Shown in pieces: positions 24,471 through 32,990 of a stretch of 40,663 nucleotides of DNA. The translations under genes were made by a program, and so were the position numbers. Within the stretch, counting starts at the first letter, position 1; the number at the start of each line of letters is the position of its first letter. This stretch comes from Deltaproteobacteria bacterium (GTDB taxonomy: Bacteria > Desulfobacterota_B > Binatia > UBA9968), in assembly GCA_016193385.1 (NCBI GenBank), contig JACPSF010000082.1, positions 1 to 40,663 on the forward strand, given 5' to 3'. A model generated the notes under the pieces. The model was not told the DNA's origin. It searched no databases and saw only the letters and a program-made list of their open reading frames with translations.

Positions 24471-25625
24471 ATGATTTTTGAGCTTACCGAAGAACAGCAA
24501 ATGATCCAGGAGATGGTGCGGGGCTTTGTCGAGAAGGAGGTAAAGCCCGTGGCCTCTCGCCTGGACCGCGAGGGGATCTACCCTCGTGATCATTTGAAAA
24601 AGCTGGCTGAGATCGGCCTCATGGGGGCCCTGGCTCCGGCCGAGTACGGCGGGGCCAAGATGGAGCTGCTTTCGTACGTCGTCGCCATGGAGGAGATCGC
24701 CAAGGCCTGGGCCTCGCTGAGCGTTATCGTGGGTCTCAATAATTCCATGCTCTGTGATCCTTTAGCTCGCTTCGGAAGCGAAAAACAAAAAAAGAGATAT
24801 TTACCCCGACTGATCAAAGCGGAGCTTTTGGGCTGTTATGCCTTGAGCGAGCCGGGGGCCGGATCCGATGCAGGGAGCATTAAGACCCGCGCGGAGAAAG
24901 TCGGCGCGGATTACATCTTGAACGGGACCAAGATCTTTATCACCAACGGGAGAGAGGCTGATTTCGCCGTTGTCTTTGCTGTAACGGGGCCGGAGCGGGG
25001 CAAGCATGGCATCTCGGCATTTTTGGTGGAAAAGGGGACGGCCGGCTTTGAGGTCGGCAAGGTAGAGGACAAGATGGGTCTCAGGGCTTCTGACACGGCG
25101 GAGCTGATCTTTCAGGACTGTAAGGTCCCGGGCGAGAATCTTTTGGGCGATGAGAACGAAGGGTACGGAATCGCGCTCGCAACCCTGGAAGGGGGAAGAA
25201 TCGGAATCGCGGCCCAGGCCGTGGGGATCGCCCAGGGCTGTCTCGAGGAGGCGGTTCGCTACGCCAAAGAGCGGCGGCAGTTTGGCAGACCGATTGCCGA
25301 ATTCCAGGCCATCCAGTGGATGATCGCCGACATGGCTACTGAGATCGAGGCGGCGAGGCTTCTCACCCGCCGGGCTGCCAGGAAAAAAGACCTGGGGATG
25401 AGGGTAACCAAGGAGGCTGCGCAGGCTAAGCTCTTCGCTTCGGAGACCGCCAACCGGGCCGCATACAAGGCAGGGCAGATTTTCGGCGGTTACGGATATA
25501 TCAAAGATTTTCCGGTGGAGCGCTTCTACCGGGATGCCCGGATTACCACCATTTATGAAGGGACCTCAGAGATCCAGCGTCTTGTCATCGCGCGGGAAGA
25601 ACTCGGAGAAAAAGAGCTGCGGTGA
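24471..25625 (+). CDS. Acyl-CoA dehydrogenase
   Basis: A 384-residue FAD flavoenzyme of the short/medium-chain acyl-CoA dehydrogenase family, introducing an alpha-beta double bond into acyl-CoA. N-terminal helical domain (FELTEEQQMIQEMVRGFVEK), middle beta domain with YALSEPGAGSDAGSIKTRAE and ILNGTKIFITNGREADF, and C-terminal helical domain with RRQFGRPIAEFQAIQWMIAD. The catalytic Glu is in TTIYEGTSEIQR at about residue 363, the position used by butyryl-CoA type enzymes. The upstream ATG at 24435 would add 12 residues without SD support; AAGGG precedes 24471. The substrate cannot be told; no electron-transfer flavoprotein gene is nearby. Confidence 0.93.
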   Translation: MIFELTEEQQMIQEMVRGFVEKEVKPVASRLDREGIYPRDHLKKLAEIGLMGALAPAEYGGAKMELLSYVVAMEEIAKAWASLSVIVGLNNSMLCDPLARFGSEKQKKRYLPRLIKAELLGCYALSEPGAGSDAGSIKTRAEKVGADYILNGTKIFITNGREADFAVVFAVTGPERGKHGISAFLVEKGTAGFEVGKVEDKMGLRASDTAELIFQDCKVPGENLLGDENEGYGIALATLEGGRIGIAAQAVGIAQGCLEEAVRYAKERRQFGRPIAEFQAIQWMIADMATEIEAARLLTRRAARKKDLGMRVTKEAAQAKLFASETANRAAYKAGQIFGGYGYIKDFPVERFYRDARITTIYEGTSEIQRLVIAREELGEKELR

Positions 25626-25686
25626 TCGTAGAGGTTCCCTCGAAAGCGGCCAGGTGACCATCAAGCGGTAAACAGAGGAGGAGAGA

Positions 25687-26451
25687 ATGTATGCGTGGCG
25701 TGCTCGCATTGGCCTGATCGAACCGACTCATCGCGGGAAGACCTTCGCCTTCTGGTATAAGAACGCTCCGCCGGGTGTGGAAATCGTGCCCACGTTTGTC
25801 GGCTTCCGCAAAGGCGAAGCCAAAGGATTCCTCGAGGGACTCAGCCGTGCCGAGCAGCTAGCCATGGAGCTGAAAGAGGTTGGCTGCCAGATCATTACCG
25901 TCTGCGGCACACCGCCGTTTCTGCTCAAGGGCCTGGACTTCGAACGGCAGTGGGCTGATGACCTCTCGTCCAGGACGGGGCTACCGATCATTACCCCGAT
26001 GGAGCCCCACGCCATCGCTCTCAAGGCGCTAGGCGTTCGCAAGGTCGCGGTCGCCACCTATTATTACAATGAGCTCAACCAGGCCATCGTCGATTATCTC
26101 GCGCGATTCGGGATCGAGGCCCTCATGATGGGCGGCTTCAGCCTCGCCGGTGAAGGCGAGGCGCTCTATTCCACGCCGATGATGGCGCTGGACGAGGTCT
26201 CCTTCATGCACGTCTACCGTTACTGCAAGCGCGGCCTCGAGCGGCTCGGCCGCGCTGTCGACGCGATTTACATCAACGGCAGTGGATGGGATGCGGCGCC
26301 GGCAGTGGAGCTTCTGGAGCGAGACCTCGGCATCAAGGTCGTCTGGGCTATGGCAGCCGACATGTGGCTCACCTATCACAAACTGGCCATCAACAACCCG
26401 GTTTCAGGATACGGGAGCCTGCTGAAAGCCGACTACGTACCGAACAAATGA
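25687..26451 (+). CDS. Asp/Glu racemase superfamily enzyme (arylmalonate decarboxylase / maleate isomerase-like)
   Basis: A 254-residue cytoplasmic protein of the two-domain Asp/Glu/hydantoin racemase fold. Landmarks are QIITVCGTPPF (Cys73) in the first half, ALGVRKVAVATYYYNELNQA near 113-132, and YINGSGWDAAPAVELLERDL in the second half. In maleate isomerases and racemases a Cys stands in each half and in arylmalonate decarboxylase only the C-terminal one; here only the N-terminal Cys is kept and the second position is Gly198. GAGGAGGAGAG gives a very strong SD. It overlaps the amidohydrolase by ATGA, so the two probably act in one pathway on a dicarboxylic or cyclic amide substrate. Confidence 0.8.
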   Translation: MYAWRARIGLIEPTHRGKTFAFWYKNAPPGVEIVPTFVGFRKGEAKGFLEGLSRAEQLAMELKEVGCQIITVCGTPPFLLKGLDFERQWADDLSSRTGLPIITPMEPHAIALKALGVRKVAVATYYYNELNQAIVDYLARFGIEALMMGGFSLAGEGEALYSTPMMALDEVSFMHVYRYCKRGLERLGRAVDAIYINGSGWDAAPAVELLERDLGIKVVWAMAADMWLTYHKLAINNPVSGYGSLLKADYVPNK

Positions 26452-28067
26452 AGGCAGATCCATTTACTCGGATGTGGCGAAGGCCGAACCTTCAAGAGGG
26501 AGAGGTAGAGGCGGTGGCGATTCAGGGGAACAAGTTCGCCGCAGTAGGCAGGAGTGAGGAGGTGCGGCGGCTCGCGGGTCCCAAGACCCGCCAGATCGAC
26601 CTAAAGGGTAAAACTGTCATACCCGGCATCATCGACGCCCATGTCCATGCCGCTCACGGGGGGATGTACCTTTTACCCAAATTCGTCCAGTTTGATGACT
26701 GCCGCAGCATTGACGACATGCTGACCGCCATTGCGGTAAAGGCCGAAGCGACGCCTGCAGGAGAATGGGTTTTAGGATCGGCTCATTTTGACTACGACCT
26801 GATTAAGGAAAAGCGCTTCCCTAACCGCTGGGAGCTCGATCGCGTTGTCCCCAACCACCCCTTTTTCTTGCGCATCCGGGGTCACCTCGGCGTGACGAAC
26901 AGCAAAGGGCTGGAGGCATTCCGAATAACGGAGGAAACCCTCCCGCCGAGCGGCGGCTATATTTTCAAGGATCCGGATACCGGCAAGTTGAACGGCTGGC
27001 TTCTGGACAACGCCGTCTACCACTTGGTTTTGCCTCAACTACCACGGGCGACGGCCGATGATTGGCTCAGCGCCATCAAGGCGATGAACCGCCGCCTGCT
27101 TCGCGAGGGCATCACCAGCATCGTGAACCAGTCCGGTGAGGTGCTGCGGTTTCTCAAGGAGCTTCGGGGCACCGAGGGACTTCCGGTCCGCTGGCAGGCG
27201 AATCTCGTGGGGAGCTCAAACTACTTTCATCAGGTAACCGATATCGCCAAGGCGGTGCGCGATCTAGGCGCGATCACAGGGGAAGGCGATGCCTGGCTGC
27301 GCGTGGGCTCTATCGGCGAACTCCATTCCGACGGTCTCATTGAAGCGCCGTGGATGCACGAACCCTACGCCGGAGATAAGTTCGGCCCCAACTGGAAGGG
27401 ACTCCTGCGTCATGATCGCGAAACGCTCCTGGCCATTTGCCATGGCGCGGCTGATGTGGGCTATCAGATGGAGGTTCACGCCTCCGGCGACGCCGCCATG
27501 GAGCTAGTGCTGGACGTTTACGAGAGCGTGAACAAGCGGATCCCGATTCGGGACCGGCGCTGGCTCATCACTCATGGGGGCATTTTTCCCACTCCGCGCT
27601 CGGTGGAACGGGCGCGGAACCTGGGCGTCATCGTTTCAACCCAACAGCCGGTTTTATGGACCCAGTCGCACTACTACAAGCAGTTCTGGGGGGAAAAGCG
27701 GGTTGCCAACCTGTTTGCGAACCGGACCTGGCTGGAGGGTGGCGTGAGGATTAACGGCAGCACTGATGTCGGTATGTCGCCCATGATCGGCATGTATATG
27801 TACGTGACTCGGAAGAACTTCTTTGGCGAGGCGCTCGGCCCGGAACAGGCGATCAGCCGCGAGGCGGCGCTCAAGGCCTACACCGTCGACGGCGCGTACA
27901 GCACTTTCGAGGAGAAGATCAAAGGTTCCATCGAGGTCGGCAAACTGGCCGATCTGGTGGTTTTGTCGGACGACCCCCTGGCGGTGCCGGACGAAAAGAT
28001 CAAGGAGATTCAAGTGCTCGCCACCGTTGTGGACGGAAAGATCGCGCACGAGAAAGAAACCGCATAA
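26448..28067 (+). CDS. Amidohydrolase family 3 protein (YtcJ-like)
   Basis: A 539-residue metal-dependent hydrolase. The metal-binding HxH is in GIIDAHVHAAHGG (His65, His67), further metal and base residues are in MEVHASGDAAMELVLDVYES and WLITHGGIFPTP, and the catalytic Asp is in NGSTDVGMSP. The closing GSIEVGKLADLVVLSDDPLA is the family's C-terminal beta-sandwich return. Members hydrolyse amide, ureido or related bonds; the substrate is unknown. ATG at 26448 overlaps the racemase-family gene; the frame is open further upstream, but the overlapping start is the natural one. The N-terminus lacks the common 'NGRIxTMDP' strand, being slightly short. Confidence 0.88.
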   Translation: MKADPFTRMWRRPNLQEGEVEAVAIQGNKFAAVGRSEEVRRLAGPKTRQIDLKGKTVIPGIIDAHVHAAHGGMYLLPKFVQFDDCRSIDDMLTAIAVKAEATPAGEWVLGSAHFDYDLIKEKRFPNRWELDRVVPNHPFFLRIRGHLGVTNSKGLEAFRITEETLPPSGGYIFKDPDTGKLNGWLLDNAVYHLVLPQLPRATADDWLSAIKAMNRRLLREGITSIVNQSGEVLRFLKELRGTEGLPVRWQANLVGSSNYFHQVTDIAKAVRDLGAITGEGDAWLRVGSIGELHSDGLIEAPWMHEPYAGDKFGPNWKGLLRHDRETLLAICHGAADVGYQMEVHASGDAAMELVLDVYESVNKRIPIRDRRWLITHGGIFPTPRSVERARNLGVIVSTQQPVLWTQSHYYKQFWGEKRVANLFANRTWLEGGVRINGSTDVGMSPMIGMYMYVTRKNFFGEALGPEQAISREAALKAYTVDGAYSTFEEKIKGSIEVGKLADLVVLSDDPLAVPDEKIKEIQVLATVVDGKIAHEKETA

Positions 28068-28115
28068 GCGGCCTGTGCCCGTGAGCAGCGGTGCGTCATA
28101 ACCTCCCCAGAAAAG

Positions 28116-28985
28116 TTATCGCCCGCGGCTGACCAACGCCCTCATATCCTGGGAAGAGATCGCATCTTTAAGAGCCGTGATGGTTCCGGAATCGCGTATC
28201 TCGAGCGCGAGACGCCTAACCGCGCCGATGGCGGCTCTGGTAAAAGCGGCGCCGTAACTCACTCGCGCCACTCCGAGATCCTGCAAGTCGTCCAGCCCCG
28301 GGCACTCCGGCCCCGCCAGAATACTTACCGGCGCCTTGATCTCACGAACCAGCTGGCGGATAGTCTCACGGGCGGACACGTGCAAGAAAAAAATGCAATC
28401 AGCCCCGGCCTGCGCGTAGAGGTTCCCGCGCCGGATTGACTCATCCAGAATCCGTTTCGGATCATCGGTCATGACCAGGAATGCGTCTACCCGCGCGTTG
28501 AGAAAAAATTCGCTCCCCAGATCGCGCTTCGCTCCCATGATCGCGGCAATTTTCTCCAGTTGCTCGGCGACGTCGACCAGGCGGCGGGGCTCGTTCTTTT
28601 TCGCCGCAGCACCATCTTCCACGTTCATGCCGGCGCTCCCCACGGCTACCAGCGCCCTAACCGTGTCACCGATTTGATTGGCGTCTCCATAGCCTCTTTC
28701 GCCATCGGCATTCACCGGCACGGAAACGGCTTCGGCAATTTGACCGGTAATCTCCACGGTGCGCTCCCGGCTGATCACTTCCCCATCCGGATAACCCAGG
28801 ACAGCCGCAATCCCACCGCTGGTACACTGGACCGCCCGAAAGCCAAGCTGTTCGAACAGCAAAGCGCTGAGGACATCGTAGGCGCCGGGCATGACGAGAA
28901 TCTTCGGCGCGCGGACGAGCTCCCGCAGAGTCCGGCTCTTGGCATTGGCAGCGGCTAAAATCTCGCTAGACGGTGTCTTCACCAT
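28116..28985 (-). CDS. Isocitrate lyase / PEP mutase family protein
   Basis: A 289-residue TIM-barrel protein of the PEP mutase/isocitrate lyase superfamily. It shows PGAYDVLSALLFEQLGFRAV near residues 33-52, CTSGGIAAVLGYPDGE, the metal-loop VNADGERGYGD (about 91-101, Asp94) and AGMNVEDGAAAKKN. The KKCGH motif of true isocitrate lyases is absent, so it is a lyase, decarboxylase or phosphonate-type enzyme of the superfamily; 2-methylisocitrate lyase, oxaloacetate decarboxylase and carboxyphosphonoenolpyruvate-type roles remain open. AAGGAAAT precedes ATG. It is convergent to the amidohydrolase and follows the TctC-like gene on the same strand with a 55-bp gap. Confidence 0.85.
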   Translation of the reverse strand: MVKTPSSEILAAANAKSRTLRELVRAPKILVMPGAYDVLSALLFEQLGFRAVQCTSGGIAAVLGYPDGEVISRERTVEITGQIAEAVSVPVNADGERGYGDANQIGDTVRALVAVGSAGMNVEDGAAAKKNEPRRLVDVAEQLEKIAAIMGAKRDLGSEFFLNARVDAFLVMTDDPKRILDESIRRGNLYAQAGADCIFFLHVSARETIRQLVREIKAPVSILAGPECPGLDDLQDLGVARVSYGAAFTRAAIGAVRRLALEIRDSGTITALKDAISSQDMRALVSRGR

Positions 28986-29040
28986 TTTATTTCCTTTCTA
29001 TCGGTCGGTCTGCTGGCCACTTGATTGGTTCGCCGCCGAT

Positions 29041-30060
29041 CTATTTGAGCACCTCTCTCAGCCTGGCTACCGTGGTTGGAGCCGTCTTAAAGAGCCTGGC
29101 TACGGTCCTTTCCAGCTCTTCACCGGTCAAAGCATCGATGCCCAGCCTGGATTTCTTGGCGTCCGCCAGGAACTCCTGATCCTTCATGGTATCGATGAAA
29201 GCTCGACGAAGAATCTGCACCCGCTCTTTGGGCGTGCCGGGAGGGACAACGTAGGAATAGGTCACGTCGGATACATCATGGATACCCGATTGAATCAATT
29301 GACGCGCGTCCTCGGTCTTAGCAGAGTTGATTGCCAAGGGAACTTTTGGGATCTCCGGATGAGGTTGCGGCACTGTCTGGAGCACCACCACCGCGTCTCC
29401 CGATTCCAAGGCTTTAGTCCATGTTGCTTTAAGCGAATCCCAGGTCCAGCCACAGGCCCCGGCCAGCTCCCCGCTTTCGGCCGCGAGGCGAATATCGGCT
29501 ATGCCTTTATATCCCGTGACAAGTTGGATAGAGAGACCCAGCGCCTCCTTGAGGATCCTGGGAACGTTGTGCGTCAGGGAGCCAGGCCCGGTTGCGCCCA
29601 ATTTGACAGGCGCCTTGGAGGCCATCCATTTCTCCAAGCTCGTTATGCCGCTCGTCCTGGTCAGGACGCAGACAGTTTTATCTCTTACCGGCACCCCGAG
29701 GTAATTGAAATTAAGAGCGTCAAACTCGATCCCCGGCCAACCCAGGAGCTGCTGGATGAAGAGTCCCCCATTTATGTTTCCGATCGTAAGGCCATCGGGA
29801 ATGGCCACCTTAGAGACGTGGTTGGCCGCGATCAGGCTTCCGGCCCCGGTCATGTTCTCCACGATGACGGTTGGATTCCCCGGAATGTGCCTGCCGATGT
29901 ACCGGGAGATAGTCCTGCTGTAGACATCGAAGCCGCCACCCGGGCTAAAGCCCACGATCACACGGACCGTTTTCCCTTTAAAAAATGATTCTCGCGCAGC
30001 AGCCGGCACATTCCAGGCAAGTCCGATCGCGATAGCAAACAACAACGGCGATGATTTCAT
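29041..30060 (-). CDS. TctC/Bug-family solute-binding protein (orphan)
   Basis: A 339-residue periplasmic binding protein of the tripartite tricarboxylate transporter family. A signal peptide covers residues 1-23 (FAIAIGLAWNVPAAA). The mature protein shows KTVRVIVGFSPGGGFDVYSR, with the ligand-binding loop after the first strand, NPTVIVENMTGAGSLIAANH, and GATGPGSLTHNVPRILKEAL. Ligands of the family are carboxylates and related small organics. No tctA or tctB membrane genes lie in the window. It is followed by the PEP-mutase-family gene, so the two are probably one operon, linking uptake or sensing of an organic acid with its lyase. Confidence 0.88.
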   Translation of the reverse strand: MKSSPLLFAIAIGLAWNVPAAARESFFKGKTVRVIVGFSPGGGFDVYSRTISRYIGRHIPGNPTVIVENMTGAGSLIAANHVSKVAIPDGLTIGNINGGLFIQQLLGWPGIEFDALNFNYLGVPVRDKTVCVLTRTSGITSLEKWMASKAPVKLGATGPGSLTHNVPRILKEALGLSIQLVTGYKGIADIRLAAESGELAGACGWTWDSLKATWTKALESGDAVVVLQTVPQPHPEIPKVPLAINSAKTEDARQLIQSGIHDVSDVTYSYVVPPGTPKERVQILRRAFIDTMKDQEFLADAKKSRLGIDALTGEELERTVARLFKTAPTTVARLREVLK

Positions 30061-30084
30061 CGGAATAACCCCCCAACTGCCAAT

Positions 30085-30209
30085 TATAGTGAAGGAAAAA
30101 AGAAAATTACCATAATTCCTCCATCCCCTCTCAAATCCCCCTTTCTCCCCCTTTGGTAAAGGGGGAGAAAGGGGGATTTGATGTCAACTTATTTAATTCC
30201 GTCACTATA
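30085..30209. mobile_element. 125-bp MITE-like element with TA-flanked inverted repeats
   Basis: The ends are 13-bp inverted repeats, TATAGTGAAGGAA at 30085-30097 and the complement of TATAGTGACGGAA at 30197-30209 (12 of 13 match). Each begins with TA, as expected if a Tc1/IS630-type transposase used a TA target. The centre holds a 24-bp perfect inverted repeat (30131-30154 and 30158-30181) with a 3-base loop. No coding capacity. It lies in the divergent gap between a TctC-like and an NMT1-like gene. Confidence 0.7.
30131..30181. repeat. 24-bp perfect inverted repeat with 3-base loop
   Basis: Left arm 30131-30154 is an alternation of C5, T3 and similar runs; right arm 30158-30181 is its exact reverse complement; loop GGT at 30155-30157. 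It would form a very stable hairpin in RNA. Pyrimidine/purine strand asymmetry is extreme. It sits at the core of the MITE-like element. Confidence 0.85.
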
Positions 30210-30274
30210 GTTCAAGCCGCCTCTTACTCCAAGCCGGAGGAAATGTCTAGTTCTGTCTGGAGGCTCGCCTCAAG

Positions 30275-30304
30275 TTGACATCACAAGACCTCATCAGATA
30301 CTCT
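30275..30304 (+). promoter_or_regulatory. Promoter-like repeat, copy 3, upstream of the NMT1-like gene
   Basis: TTGACA at 30275-30280, 16 bp, GATACT at 30297-30302. The 15-bp motif CTCATCAGATACTCT (30290-30304) differs from copies 1 and 2 at two positions. It stands about 56 bp before ATG at 30360, a normal promoter distance. The gap 30061-30359 otherwise holds only the MITE-like element. Confidence 0.55.
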
Positions 30305-30359
30305 CCGGCCCTGTTCTCTCAAATGGGCCGGCGGATTCATTCAAAGGAGTGCCTTAGCC

Positions 30360-31223
30360 ATGAAAGAAACAATTCTAGCTTTTGTCTTTTTTGTCTCATG
30401 TCTCTTGGCATCTTTCTCAGAGGCGGCAGACCTGCCTCTGGTACGCATTGCCCATGGGGCTTTCAACGAAAAGATTGCGGCCTTGTGGATCGGCGCCGAG
30501 CAGGGGATCTTCCGCAAACACGGTGTAGAAGTTGAGGTGATCGCAATCCGTAGCGGGCCTCAAACTATGGCCGCCCTTGCCTCAGGGGATATCCAGATGG
30601 CGTACGCGAGCCCGGGCGGGGTCCTGGGCGCCGTTGCCGGAGGGATGGATGTGGCTTTCTTCGCTGGCGTTGTCAACCGTGCGGACGGCGACTTTGTGGT
30701 GACGCCCGATATCAGAAAGGGTGAGGACCTCAGGGGAAAAAGAGTTGGTGTCCAGAGCATCGGGGGCGGGGTCTGGACCTTTGCGATGCTGGCCCTCGAA
30801 CACCTGGGGCTGGAACCCACGCGGGATAAGATTCAATTGATGATTGTAGGTGATCAGTCCGTTCTGACGCAGGCCTTGGTGGCGGGAAGAATCGACGGGG
30901 CTCCCTTGGGTTATACCTTCAGCGGTGTTGCCCAGGCAAAAGGGCTGCGGGTTCTGCTTGATTTAGGAAAGGTGCCGATCCCCTACCAGGGGCTGTCCCT
31001 CGTTACGCAGCGCTCCTATCTCAAGAAGTATCCTCAGACAGTTGACGCGGTCCTTCGCGGGACTCTCGAGGCCGTTGCATTGATCCATAATCCGGTTCAA
31101 AAGGAGGTGGTGCTTAGGTCGCTCGCCAGGAACCTGAGACTGAGAACGGTGGATGAGGCGCCCGTAGGGCGCGTTCAAAAAACCAGATTCTACGAGGAAC
31201 TTATATCCCAGGCAAAAAAATAG
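30360..31223 (+). CDS. NMT1/SsuA-type ABC transporter substrate-binding protein (short C-terminus)
   Basis: A 287-residue periplasmic binding protein with a signal peptide (residues 1-22, ending FSEAA). The pattern VRIAHGAFNEKIAALWIGAE, the 'EQGIFRKHGVEVEVI' segment and LASGDIQMAYASPGGVLGAV are typical of the NMT1/THI5 and nitrate/sulfonate-binding group. Members are usually about 310-340 residues; the normal C-terminal helices after the 'LRLRTVDEA' segment are missing and replaced by PVGRVQKTRFYEELISQAKK. A late frameshift or deletion is possible. No permease or ATPase of this type is adjacent. AAGGAG precedes ATG. It is convergent with the permease gene, 15 bp apart. Confidence 0.85.
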   Translation: MKETILAFVFFVSCLLASFSEAADLPLVRIAHGAFNEKIAALWIGAEQGIFRKHGVEVEVIAIRSGPQTMAALASGDIQMAYASPGGVLGAVAGGMDVAFFAGVVNRADGDFVVTPDIRKGEDLRGKRVGVQSIGGGVWTFAMLALEHLGLEPTRDKIQLMIVGDQSVLTQALVAGRIDGAPLGYTFSGVAQAKGLRVLLDLGKVPIPYQGLSLVTQRSYLKKYPQTVDAVLRGTLEAVALIHNPVQKEVVLRSLARNLRLRTVDEAPVGRVQKTRFYEELISQAKK

Positions 31224-31238
31224 GGATCATGGGAGGTC

Positions 31239-32990
31239 CTATTTCGTCTCCCAGCGGGAGAAGGGCTGGGCAACGGCGATCAGGACTATGCACACGACGG
31301 AGATGACGAAGCCCAGAGCTGCCATGGGGCCGTGCATGCCGTCGATGTAAAGGAAGTAGAGAAGTGGACCTAATGGCTCGGATGCGGGGCTGTAGAGGAA
31401 GATCGAGGCGCTGAATTCACGCATGTAGATAGTGGCGAGGATGATCCATCCGGCCATGATCCCCGGGCGCATTAAGGGGAAGACAATCCGGCGGAACGTG
31501 GCGAAAAAGCCGGCGCCGCAAGAGACCGACGCCTCCTCCAACTCCTTGTGGATCTGAATGATGGTGCTGGTCACCGCCCTCAGTCCATAGGGGATAAATC
31601 GGGTGACATAGGCGATCATAAGAATCCAGATCGTCGCGTAAATGGGAATAGGGAAGTCGACGTAGGCCCAGAGAAGACCAATGGCCAGAGCCGTCCCTGG
31701 AAATGCCCAGGGAATAAAGACGAGTCCCTCCAAGAACCCCCTCGCTTTAATTTTGGTTTTCACCGTGACATAGGCGGTAAGGCTTGCCAGGAACATGCAT
31801 AGAGTAGCGCCGACCGTGGCCAGAAATAGACTGTTTCCAAACGCGCGGTAAACCCTCCCGTTCTGGAAAATATAACGGTAGTGTTTGAGCGTGAGAGTCT
31901 GCCAGGTCTCCCAGGTCGGGACATGATAGTAGGGAAGAGTTGAGGTGAGGATCAGGATGATGAATGGAAGGACCACCATCATGATGAGTAAGAGCAAGGC
32001 GACGGCCGAAGCTGAGTAGCGCCACGGGCCGAGATCGATCTGGTGCGGCCGAAAACCCTTGCCGGTCACTGTGGAGAAACTTTCAACCCGGGAGGTGAAG
32101 CGGCGATAGAGATAGACAAAGATCAGAGCAATCCCCAGGAGACCCACTCCGTAGGCGGCGGCCAAGTTGTGGTTTGCGGGGAAAGACCCCAGTGCTTCTC
32201 GCCAGATCTTAGTGGTGAAAACATCTATCCGTGCGGGTAGCGCAATAATTGCTGGAGTGTCAAAGCTCTCGACGGCCCTCACAAAGTTCAAAGTCAAGGC
32301 CGCCAGGATAGCGGGTCTCATCAAAGGAAAGGTAATGCGGGTTGCGACGCCGAGCTCACCGGACCCCAGCGTTTTGGCTGATTCTTCCAGGGCCGGATCC
32401 ATGCTTTTTAGGGCTGCGGCAATGATGAGGAAGGCCAGCGGAGTGAGAATTAAGCTTTCGGCAAATATCAGGCCGGGAATCGAGTAAATATTGAACGGAG
32501 CCTTTGCGAGGCCGAATATCCACATCAGGAGGACATTGAGAAGGCCGTTGCTCGGGTTGAGGAGCAAAACCCAAGAAATCGCTATTAGGATTGGGGGGAT
32601 GATATTGGGAATGATGGCGGTAAGCTCGAAGAGCCTGCGGAAAGGCGCGTTCGTCCGGATCGTAATCCACGCGAGGATCAGAGCGAAAATTACTGATAGC
32701 CCGGACGCGCCTATGCCGAAGATAAACGAGGTGAGCATGAGCTGGTAAGCTTCCAGGTCCAGGAATGCGTCGGCATAGTTTTTCAAAGTAAAACGGCCCG
32801 GAACGCCCAGGGGAGAATCCACCAGGCTCCCATAGAAGAGAAAAACGCTTGGATATAATGCGAGAAACGCGAGTATCCCTGCCAGTGCGATTACAAACCA
32901 GTTAAAAGGCTGGCTGCACGCTTCTAGCGGTCGACCCCATATCCGTATGGCAGGGGCTACTCGCCCTAGGACGGCATTCTTATGGCCCAT
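31239..32990 (-). CDS. ABC transporter permease with two fused MetI domains (FbpB/ThiP type)
   Basis: A 583-residue inner-membrane protein with two homologous permease halves, about 12 membrane segments. Each half has its EAA loop for ATPase contact: LEESAKTLGSGELGVATRIT in the first half (about residue 205) and LEEASVSCGAGFFATFRRIV in the second (about 475). This fused layout is typical of ferric-iron, thiamine and some polyamine/phosphonate importers. Its start overlaps the 3' end of the binding-protein gene by 11 bases, so the two are coupled. No ATPase gene follows; the next gene is convergent, so an ATPase encoded elsewhere must serve it. Confidence 0.9.
   Translation of the reverse strand: MGHKNAVLGRVAPAIRIWGRPLEACSQPFNWFVIALAGILAFLALYPSVFLFYGSLVDSPLGVPGRFTLKNYADAFLDLEAYQLMLTSFIFGIGASGLSVIFALILAWITIRTNAPFRRLFELTAIIPNIIPPILIAISWVLLLNPSNGLLNVLLMWIFGLAKAPFNIYSIPGLIFAESLILTPLAFLIIAAALKSMDPALEESAKTLGSGELGVATRITFPLMRPAILAALTLNFVRAVESFDTPAIIALPARIDVFTTKIWREALGSFPANHNLAAAYGVGLLGIALIFVYLYRRFTSRVESFSTVTGKGFRPHQIDLGPWRYSASAVALLLLIMMVVLPFIILILTSTLPYYHVPTWETWQTLTLKHYRYIFQNGRVYRAFGNSLFLATVGATLCMFLASLTAYVTVKTKIKARGFLEGLVFIPWAFPGTALAIGLLWAYVDFPIPIYATIWILMIAYVTRFIPYGLRAVTSTIIQIHKELEEASVSCGAGFFATFRRIVFPLMRPGIMAGWIILATIYMREFSASIFLYSPASEPLGPLLYFLYIDGMHGPMAALGFVISVVCIVLIAVAQPFSRWETK

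Noticed and set aside
28891..29988. Plus-strand frame of 365 codons opposite the TctC-like gene
   Set aside because: Antisense to a protein with clear signal peptide and family motifs.
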